A DNA stretch of 8,949 nucleotides, taken from NCBI GenBank assembly GCA_948902155.1, contig CAQVQZ010000084.1:1-8949 (forward strand), written 5' to 3'. Below the pieces are notes generated by a model, which was given only the letters and a program-made list of their open reading frames with translations, was not told where the DNA came from and ran no database searches. This DNA is from an uncultured Oscillibacter sp. Lineage in GTDB: Bacteria > Bacillota_A > Clostridia > Oscillospirales > Oscillospiraceae. The first letter of the stretch is position 1, and every line of letters begins with the position of its first letter. Below, piece by piece: positions 1-4,852 of this stretch. Both the position numbers and the translations under genes were made by a program.

Positions 1-194
1 GCTTCCTCATAGCCGGAGGCCAGGGCGGCCACGGTGATGGTCACGTCCTCGGCGGCGGTCGGCGGGGCCTGGGTGTCGCCGGAGCTGCCGGAGTCGGCGG
101 GGGGCGGGGTGGTCCCGGCGTCGTTCCCGCCGCCGCAGGCGGCCAGGGACAGCACCAGAGCCAGGGTCAGCAAGAGACTGAGAAACTTCTTCAT
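1..194 (-). CDS. Lipoprotein, probable ABC-transporter solute-binding protein (5' part only)
   Basis: Only the first 64 codons are present; the gene continues past the left edge. Translation begins MKKFLSLLLTLALVLSLAAC, a lipoprotein signal: two lysines, a leucine-rich membrane segment, and a lipobox ending in Cys20, the expected lipidation site. The mature protein should therefore be tethered to the outer face of the membrane. After Cys20 comes a Gly/Pro/Ser/Asp-rich linker to about residue 47, then VTITVAALASGYEE, a beta-strand opening like that of many extracellular solute-binding proteins. The start is well supported by GGAGGT (201-206, reverse strand) 6 nt upstream of the ATG. It is divergent from an AraC-type regulator, a common arrangement for a transporter and its regulator. 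The lipoprotein call is firm. The transport role is inference, because the ligand-binding body lies outside the window and the substrate cannot be named. Confidence 0.8.
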   Translation of the reverse strand, partial: MKKFLSLLLTLALVLSLAACGGGNDAGTTPPPADSGSSGDTQAPPTAAEDVTITVAALASGYEE

Positions 195-229
195 AAGTTT
201 ACCTCCCTATCGTTCTGAAAAGCTTCCGC

Positions 230-246
230 AGGCTGATTTTCAGCCT
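230..246. repeat. 7-3-7 inverted repeat in the lipoprotein leader
   Basis: AGGCTGA (230-236), TTT, TCAGCCT (240-246) form a perfect inverted repeat. It lies just downstream of the predicted -10 box of the lipoprotein promoter. It could be an operator half-site pair or a small leader hairpin; the sequence does not decide. Confidence 0.4.
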
Positions 247-256
247 TGTAAGCTCT

Positions 257-286
257 AGTATAGCGGGTTCCACGCTGGCAAAACAA
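257..286 (-). promoter_or_regulatory. Candidate sigma-A promoter for the lipoprotein gene
   Basis: Reading the reverse strand, TTGTTT (281-286) is followed after 18 bp by TATACT (257-262), a 5/6 match to the -10 consensus. The -35 box is weaker. The predicted transcript starts near 250, giving a leader of about 55 nt before the ATG at 194. Confidence 0.5.
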
Positions 287-458
287 TCCGTATCTTGCGG
301 AACTTTTTATAGATCTTGCTCTTTTTGCGTTTTGGCGGAATTTTGAAGGAATACTCCCGTCTGTTTTGGGCAAAACTTATAGTTTTTTTGCGGCCCGCCG
401 CCTGGATCTGCGCTCGAAAAACAAGGCGGCCTGTCGAAAGGGAGGGATTTCCGGGAAG

Positions 459-487
459 TTGCACAACGGCGGAAAATGCGCTATAAT
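459..487 (+). promoter_or_regulatory. Candidate sigma-A promoter for the AraC-family gene
   Basis: A perfect TATAAT (482-487) stands 17 bp after TTGCAC (459-464), whose first three bases match the -35 consensus. The predicted start near 494 gives a leader of about 95 nt to the ATG at 590. A weak -35 with a perfect -10 would suit a promoter that needs an activator, but that is inference. Confidence 0.6.
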
Positions 488-574
488 TATTCCGCAGGCC
501 GCACGCTGCCAATTTTCAAAAAATTGCGCAGACGCGCCCGGCGTGAACTGCGGGTCCCCGGCAAGACGGGGCGG

Positions 575-582
575 AAGGAGGT
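575..582 (+). promoter_or_regulatory. Ribosome binding site fixing the AraC start at 590
   Basis: AAGGAGGT lies 7 nt before the ATG at 590. It decides against the in-frame upstream ATG at 476, which would fall inside the predicted promoter and would add 38 residues with no family resemblance. Confidence 0.85.
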
Positions 583-589
583 CCGGCGG

Positions 590-1402
590 ATGAGTCAGCA
601 GCAATACGCGTTCCAAAGAGAGGAAGGGGCTCCGGAGGGCGTGCCCCGGCTGCTCTATGGCTCCCACGCGGACTGGAACTCCAGCCTGCACACCCACGGC
701 TGTGCGGAGCTGTTTTTCATCACCGGGGGCCACGGCCGCCTGCGCACCCGGCGGGAGGAGTTTCCCGTGGCCATTCATGACGCCGTCGTCGTCAACGCCA
801 ATGTGCCCCACACGGAGGTCAGCCAGCTGGACAGCCCCCTGGAGTATATTGTGCTGGGGGTGGAGAGTCTGGAGACGCTGGCCGGGGAGGGGGGCGTGGC
901 CCTGCTTCACCTCCACACCGGCTGGGAAGAGCTGATGGCCTGTCTCCGCCTGATGCTCCAGGAGGCGTCCCAGGCTCTGCCGGGCTATAAGCGGGTGTGC
1001 GGGAGCCTTTTGGAGGTGGTCCTGGTCCGGCTGAACCGGCAGCGGGACGCGGCCCTCTCCGGCGAGCCCTCCGACGCCCGGTCCAGCCGGGAATGCGACC
1101 TGGTCCGGCGGTACATCGACAACCATTTCAAGGAGAACCTGAGCCTGGACCAGCTGGCGCAGCTGGCCCACCTGAACAAGTATTATCTGGCCCACGCCTT
1201 CCGCCGGGAGTTTGGGGTCTCGCCCATCAACTACCTGATCTCCCGCCGGATTGAGGAGAGCCGCTTTCTCCTTCGGGAGACGGACCATACCCTGTCCCTG
1301 ATCGCCCATATTCTGGGCTTTTCCTCCCTCAGCTACTTTTCCCAGTGCTTCCGCCGGGTGGAGGGAATCAGCCCCATGGAGTACCGGAAGCGGAGCCGCT
1401 GA
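590..1402 (+). CDS. AraC-family transcriptional regulator with cupin sensor domain
   Basis: The product is a 270-aa cytoplasmic DNA-binding regulator. Residues 15-95 look like the AraC-type cupin ligand-binding domain: His34, His36 and Glu40 in the HTHGCAELFF segment, and a later strand with VPHTEV (His74). A helical linker follows at about 110-165. Residues 170-270 are the double helix-turn-helix domain: first HTH around 185-208 (LSLDQLAQLAHLNKYYLAHA), second around 235-257, and the family signature ending in GISPMEYRKRSR. Length is normal for the family. The start is set by AAGGAGGT 7 nt upstream. It is divergent from the lipoprotein gene, so it probably controls that gene, and perhaps itself, in response to a small molecule such as a sugar. 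The effector cannot be identified. No defects are visible. It is convergent with the restriction-modification operon. Confidence 0.93.
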   Translation: MSQQQYAFQREEGAPEGVPRLLYGSHADWNSSLHTHGCAELFFITGGHGRLRTRREEFPVAIHDAVVVNANVPHTEVSQLDSPLEYIVLGVESLETLAGEGGVALLHLHTGWEELMACLRLMLQEASQALPGYKRVCGSLLEVVLVRLNRQRDAALSGEPSDARSSRECDLVRRYIDNHFKENLSLDQLAQLAHLNKYYLAHAFRREFGVSPINYLISRRIEESRFLLRETDHTLSLIAHILGFSSLSYFSQCFRRVEGISPMEYRKRSR

Positions 1403-1491
1403 TCCGCGCCGCCCGGCGGGAAGAGGCGCTCTGGGACGGCGTTTCGGCGGCTTCAAAACGGACTCTTGTGCCGCCGCGCAGGGATTGAAAT

Positions 1492-1524
1492 TGCGCGGGA
1501 ACCCCCTCCCGGGTTTCCCGCGCA
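1492..1524 (+). terminator. Hairpin downstream of the AraC gene, possible terminator
   Basis: TGCGCGGGAA (1492-1501) pairs perfectly with TTCCCGCGCA (1515-1524), and three further inner C-G pairs form across a bulge. The hairpin begins 90 nt after the AraC stop. What follows is CACCCTTTCCT, not a clean U-run, so termination is plausible but unproven. Confidence 0.4.
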
Positions 1525-1572
1525 CACCCTTTCCTCCCGGCAGACCGGAGTTCCGCGTTTTTTGACAGTCGA

Positions 1573-1602
1573 AACCCGCCCCCTTTCCGAAGGGGGCGGG
1601 TT
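1573..1602. terminator. Perfect 13-bp hairpin between convergent genes, probably bidirectional terminator
   Basis: AACCCGCCCCCTT (1573-1585) and AAGGGGGCGGGTT (1590-1602) form a perfect 13-bp stem with a TCCG loop. It lies 36 nt past the stop of the specificity gene (reverse strand) and 170 nt past the AraC stop (forward strand). The A/T ends of the stem give two U's at either exit, but neither side has a long U-tract. Its placement between tail-to-tail genes is the main argument. Confidence 0.65.
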
Positions 1603-1637
1603 CTTATACGCGTGTTCATGGCGCTGCCCGGGGGAGG

Positions 1638-2633
1638 CTACACCGTTTCCAATACGCGGTGGAAGCTCTGCATCACGCGGTCCATGTTATAGCTGAGGAC
1701 GTAGTCCGGCGGGTACTCCGGCAGCATGACGGATTTCAGCCGCCTGCCCTTCGGCTTCCGGCCGTAGGAAAATTTATAGCGGTTACCCGTGATGCACTGG
1801 GCGTAAAACAGCTTTTCCTGCAGCGTCATCTCCCGCAGGGGGAGGAGCACGGACACGTTGCTGTTGGGCACAAACTCGAAGGCCGACACATAGGAAAAGG
1901 TATGGCTGCCCTGTCCGTCCGTGGAGACGTACAGCGTCTGGGCGGGGAATATTTTTTCCCGGGGCACGGCGTTTTTGTTGACGTAGGCGTCAATGCTGGT
2001 CTCCTGCCGGTAGGACGGCCGGATATAGGGAATCCAGTTCTCGTTTGCCCGCTCCGCCCGCCGTATGACCTCGGAGGAGGAGAGGCCGCCCCGAACGGAA
2101 AACAGCGCCTCCAGGGGGACCAGCCCGCCGGCCCGCCGGCAGTCCGCCTTTACTTCGGGGAAGTCCATCCGGCGGAGAAGGCGTTTCCCGTACTCCTGGA
2201 TGGAAAAGCGGTGGATATAGGCCGGGATGCTGTCCAGCGCCGGTATCTGCAGCTCGGCCAGGGTGGCGTTGGACTGCCGGCCGTAGGAAAATTTGTACTT
2301 GTTCCCCCGGAGGCAGAAGCAGTAAAACAGCTTCTGCTCGTTTGTCATGGGCACCCTGGCGGTCAGATAGTACAGATCCCGGCCGGAATAATAGGGGGAG
2401 ATCTGGAGAAACGCCTCCATGACGGAGCCCCCGCCCGCGACCGTGATGGTCCCGGCGGGCAGGGGGGCGATGTGGGGCAGGGGCCGCACCTTTGCGGAGA
2501 CGCCGTTGTTCTTGGACGTCCGGGAGACGAAGTTGACGCCGCAGGGATCCCGGATCAGGGCGTTCAGCTCCAGGTTTACCCCATAGCGGACCGAGAACAA
2601 ATCCTTTACCTTACAGGTCCTCGTTCTCACCAT
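1638..2633 (-). CDS. Type IIB (BcgI-like) restriction-modification specificity subunit
   Basis: The 331-aa product resembles the DNA-recognition (S/TRD) subunits of type I and BcgI-type systems; BcgI's own B subunit is about 340 aa. It would bind the two halves of a split target and carry the nuclease-methylase subunit to it. Two similar halves are visible. Half 1 opens with VKDLFSVRYG (9-18) and contains EQKLFYCFCLRGNKYKFSYG (99-118). Half 2 opens with LEALFSVRGG (174-183) and contains QEKLFYAQCITGNRYKFSYG (272-291). Each looks like a target-recognition domain followed by a helical segment. The start overlaps the upstream gene by 23 nt. GGAGG lies only 3 nt before the ATG, and a GTG at codon 2 would have better spacing, so translation may depend on coupling. 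The role is confident; the recognised sequence is unknown. It has no nuclease or methylase motif of its own. Confidence 0.85.
   Translation of the reverse strand: MVRTRTCKVKDLFSVRYGVNLELNALIRDPCGVNFVSRTSKNNGVSAKVRPLPHIAPLPAGTITVAGGGSVMEAFLQISPYYSGRDLYYLTARVPMTNEQKLFYCFCLRGNKYKFSYGRQSNATLAELQIPALDSIPAYIHRFSIQEYGKRLLRRMDFPEVKADCRRAGGLVPLEALFSVRGGLSSSEVIRRAERANENWIPYIRPSYRQETSIDAYVNKNAVPREKIFPAQTLYVSTDGQGSHTFSYVSAFEFVPNSNVSVLLPLREMTLQEKLFYAQCITGNRYKFSYGRKPKGRRLKSVMLPEYPPDYVLSYNMDRVMQSFHRVLETV
1758..1775 (-). repeat. Internal direct repeat, copy in specificity half 2
   Basis: This 18-nt segment is identical to 2277-2294 and encodes KFSYGR (residues 287-292) plus flanking bases. The copies are 519 bp (173 codons) apart, hence in frame. 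Confidence 0.9.
2277..2294 (-). repeat. Internal direct repeat, copy in specificity half 1
   Basis: This is the second copy of the 18-nt repeat at 1758-1775, encoding KFSYGR at residues 114-119. Flanking sequence shows scattered further identity, consistent with an old tandem duplication of a recognition half. Confidence 0.9.
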
Positions 2634-4491
2634 CCCCCTCCGTATCTTCCGGCGTGTCCTCTTCCGTACTCCCCGGCATGTCCAGGAGATTGAACATCAG
2701 GTACTTCTTCACCGTGGTTTCATAGTCCTCAAAGCCGAACTTGTCGTAGTCCGTCTCCAGGTATGCCTCCACGCACCATTCGTCCGTCTCCCGGACCTCC
2801 CGCATGAGGCTGAAGCCGTCGATGACCTCCCGGTTCCGGTAGGCGGTGACCCACTGCTCCTTGATGCCCTCCCAGGTGTGCCGGGCGTCGATGCGCCCCC
2901 GGTTCTTCACCTTGATGAATCCGTCGTCCCGGCAGTAGGCGAACCAGGTCTTCTTGCCCTTGGGGTGGGGCTTTTTCGCCGTGACGATGACCGCGCAGGT
3001 GACGGTGTTCACCTTGGAATTGTGGAACAGCTCCTCCGGCATGGAGAGGACCGCCTCCAGGGTGTGCCCGTCCAGCAGGCGCCGTTTCAGGCTTTGGGCG
3101 GCGGAGGATTTCTCAATTACGCAGCTGATGGGGATGATGGCAATGCAGGTGCCCCCCGGCTCCAGCGCGTCCAGGTTGTTGAAGATGAACGCAAGCTCCT
3201 CCACGTCCGAGGCCCGGGTCTTATAGGGGGGGTTCAGCAGTCCCACCGTCGGCTTAAATTTCTGCTTGATCTCCCGGATGTCCTGGAAGCAGTCGCCCCA
3301 GTAAATATTGGCCCTTCCGCCGTGGTGTATGAGCATGTTGGAGACCAGCAGGGTATAGATATCGTCCTGAAATTCAATGCCGATCAGCTGCTCGCGCTTG
3401 ATGCGCGCCTCAACGGCGGGGTCCCCGTTCGCGTCCAGAAGCATCCGCTTCATTGCGCTGACCAGGAAGCCCCCGGTGCCGCAGCAGTTGTCGAACACGA
3501 CGCTGTTTTGGTCCACATCGGCCAGCTCCGCGAACAGCTCGGTAATATGGGGCGGCGTCAGGACGATGCCGAGTCCCTTGTCGTCGTTGGCATAGCGCAG
3601 GAACTCAATGTAAAACTGGCTGACGGTGTCGACGTACTGGTGGGTCACCATGAACCCGTTGACCTCCCGGTCGATTTCGTCAATCAGGTCCTCGAGGAAC
3701 CGCTTGCCGTCCTTTTTGTTGGTCAGGGCGGAGTTTGTCCGGATGAACGCGAAGGAGTGGGCCAGGACGTCCACCTTTCTCTGGGGGATGTCCCCGGCGG
3801 ACAGCTGGTCGTAAATGGCCGCGTACAGCGCCCGCACGAGCTGCATGACCTTTTCGTGCTTTTTGTAGCTGGCCTTAAAGGCCGCGTCCTTCAGCGCGAT
3901 CAGGATGCCGCTGATCAGAAGCGCCCGCTGGGACTCCTTGATCTTCTTCGCGTGCAGAGTTTCGTTCAGCGTCTTCGTGTAGGCGATCAGCTTCCCATAG
4001 TCCTGGTCAAATTTATAGCTGCTCCCCTGGATGCCGGCGAAGTACTCGTCAAAGGTCAGCAGCCTGCCGCCGAAAATGGGGTGCGCCGTCTTTTCCTCCT
4101 TCAGCTGCAGGTAGTGGCTGATCCGGAGCTCCTCGTCGCTCTCCCCGCTGACGCCGATGGCCAGCACGTCAAATTCCTTGGCGAGAAAGGAGGCGTACAG
4201 CAGCGCGCCGTCCACGGCGTAGTCCGCGTAGTGGTCCAGGGTGGCGCTGGCGTGCCGCCGCACGTCCGCCTTCAGCTCAAGGACCAGGAGGAGCTCCGGA
4301 TGCCGCTGGGACTGGAGGATAAAATCCGGATAGCCCTGTTTGTAGCCCCGCTTGGAGGCGTTTTTCAGCAGCTTGTCAATCTTCGCGCTGTCGCTTTTCT
4401 GCTCTTCGACCACGATGGCCTCGTCGTCATAGTAATTCGCAGCCCGGAGCCGTTCCCGCACGAGGCTGGAAGTTTTCGCTTCGTTCGCCAT
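2611..4491 (-). CDS. Type IIB (BcgI-like) nuclease-methyltransferase fusion subunit
   Basis: The 626-aa product joins restriction and modification in one chain, as the BcgI A subunit (about 640 aa) does. Residues 1-80 hold a PD-(D/E)XK nuclease core: Glu29/Glu30, YPDF with Pro55-Asp56, and ELK at 72-74. A mostly helical region (about 160-300) leads to an N6-adenine methyltransferase: GIVLTPPHI (308-316, motif X-like), FDNCCGTGGF (333-342, motif I for S-adenosylmethionine) and NPPY (420-423, catalytic motif IV). The C-terminal tail (604-626) is strongly acidic. With the specificity subunit it should methylate adenines in its target and cut unmodified DNA, in BcgI-type enzymes on both sides of the site. 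The start is supported by GAGGT (4498-4502, reverse) 6 nt upstream. Sampled rows are about 47-57% GC, below the phosphoesterase gene. No frameshift is seen. A type I HsdM-only reading is disfavoured by the nuclease core and by the absence of an HsdR gene in view. Confidence 0.88.
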   Translation of the reverse strand: MANEAKTSSLVRERLRAANYYDDEAIVVEEQKSDSAKIDKLLKNASKRGYKQGYPDFILQSQRHPELLLVLELKADVRRHASATLDHYADYAVDGALLYASFLAKEFDVLAIGVSGESDEELRISHYLQLKEEKTAHPIFGGRLLTFDEYFAGIQGSSYKFDQDYGKLIAYTKTLNETLHAKKIKESQRALLISGILIALKDAAFKASYKKHEKVMQLVRALYAAIYDQLSAGDIPQRKVDVLAHSFAFIRTNSALTNKKDGKRFLEDLIDEIDREVNGFMVTHQYVDTVSQFYIEFLRYANDDKGLGIVLTPPHITELFAELADVDQNSVVFDNCCGTGGFLVSAMKRMLLDANGDPAVEARIKREQLIGIEFQDDIYTLLVSNMLIHHGGRANIYWGDCFQDIREIKQKFKPTVGLLNPPYKTRASDVEELAFIFNNLDALEPGGTCIAIIPISCVIEKSSAAQSLKRRLLDGHTLEAVLSMPEELFHNSKVNTVTCAVIVTAKKPHPKGKKTWFAYCRDDGFIKVKNRGRIDARHTWEGIKEQWVTAYRNREVIDGFSLMREVRETDEWCVEAYLETDYDKFGFEDYETTVKKYLMFNLLDMPGSTEEDTPEDTEGDGENEDL

Positions 4492-4546
4492 TGCAATACC
4501 TCATTTTATTCCGGCAGAGGAACCCTGCGTAAAGAATCGGATTGGA

Positions 4547-4594
4547 TGGGCGGAACCCGGCGGCGCGCCGGACGGAGGCCGCCTTTTCCGCCCA
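4547..4594 (-). promoter_or_regulatory. Stem-loop at the predicted 5' end of the restriction-modification mRNA
   Basis: TGGGCGGAA (4547-4555) pairs perfectly with TTCCGCCCA (4586-4594). An inner GGCGGC/GCCGCC stem (4559-4564 with 4578-4583) stacks inside with small internal loops. The palindrome CGGCGCGCCG (4561-4570) overlaps the inner stem and its loop. The outer arm begins where transcription from the predicted promoter should start (about 4594), so the transcript would open with a strong hairpin about 55 nt before the ribosome binding site. Confidence 0.55.
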
Positions 4595-4600
4595 ACTGAC

Positions 4601-4629
4601 AGAATACCATCTGGCGGCCGCAGTGTCAA
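4601..4629 (-). promoter_or_regulatory. Strong candidate sigma-A promoter of the restriction-modification operon
   Basis: On the reverse strand a perfect TTGACA (4624-4629) is followed, after exactly 17 bp, by TATTCT (4601-4606, 4 of 6 matches to TATAAT). The predicted start is near 4594 and the leader about 100 nt. This implies independent constitutive expression of the operon. Confidence 0.75.
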
Positions 4630-4750
4630 GAAGGCCGGAAATCCCCCGAAACGGGAAGCGCCGCCTGAGCGGGGCGGAATGCCGAAGGGGAATGTCCGGG
4701 GCTTTCTCTTTTCGGGCAGAGGCGGGCCGCCCTCCCAAAGCACGAGACAA

Positions 4751-4792
4751 GCCGGAGCCGCTTTTCGGAAAAACCCGAAAAGCGGCTCCGGC
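4751..4792 (-). terminator. Perfect 18-bp hairpin ending the phosphoesterase gene
   Basis: GCCGGAGCCGCTTTTCGG (4751-4768) and its exact complement (4775-4792) form an 18-bp stem with a 6-nt loop. It starts about 60 nt after the phosphoesterase stop. On the reverse strand it is followed by TTGTCTCGTGCTTT, only a poor U-tract. It probably terminates or protects the 3' end and insulates the downstream operon promoter. Confidence 0.7.
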
Positions 4793-4852
4793 GGTTGTTC
4801 TGACGGAAACCGGAATACCCGGGGACCGCTCCGCGGCCGGGAGGCTCCGGCC

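Larger units (their letters stand above)
195..589. other. Divergent intergenic region between lipoprotein and AraC genes
   Basis: This 395-bp stretch carries no convincing gene. It is more AT-rich than its flanks, especially about 286-400, and holds one candidate promoter per direction (257-286 reverse, 459-487 forward), the two ribosome binding sites and a 7-3-7 inverted repeat at 230-246. The hexamer GCGGAA recurs at 297-302, 335-340 and 469-474. The first two copies sit in similar T-rich context 38 nt apart and could be AraC half-sites, but this is weak. The AraC leader (about 494-589) has two small possible hairpins: CAATTTT/AAAATTG at 510-526 and CCCCG/CGGGG at 556-571. Confidence 0.6.
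4492..4852. other. Intergenic region upstream of the restriction-modification operon
   Basis: These 361 bp contain no gene I can support. They hold the operon's ribosome binding site (4498-4502), a structured leader (4547-4594), a near-consensus promoter on the reverse strand (4601-4629) and the hairpin ending the phosphoesterase gene (4751-4792). No small controller gene or recognisable C-box was found here. Confidence 0.6.

Noticed and set aside
476..589. Upstream in-frame extension of the AraC gene
   Set aside because: The ATG at 476 precedes the perfect -10 box at 482-487, has no ribosome site, and the extra residues do not look like the family. The start at 590 has AAGGAGGT.
377..1525. 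A 382-codon open frame on the reverse strand opposite the AraC gene
   Set aside because: Antisense shadow, rich in Pro/Gly/Gln, running into the promoter region; the forward frame is a clear AraC regulator.
1659..2693. A 344-codon open frame on the plus strand opposite the specificity gene
   Set aside because: No ribosome binding site or family resemblance; the reverse frame shows two recognition halves.
1638..4491. Classical type I restriction system (HsdM plus HsdS)
   Set aside because: The methyltransferase chain carries its own PD-ExK nuclease residues and no HsdR-like helicase gene is present, so a type IIB fusion fits better.
2878..4599. A 573-codon open frame on the plus strand across the nuclease-methyltransferase gene
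   Set aside because: Antisense shadow: no recognisable domain, and the opposite frame carries PD-ExK, motif I and NPPY with a good start site.
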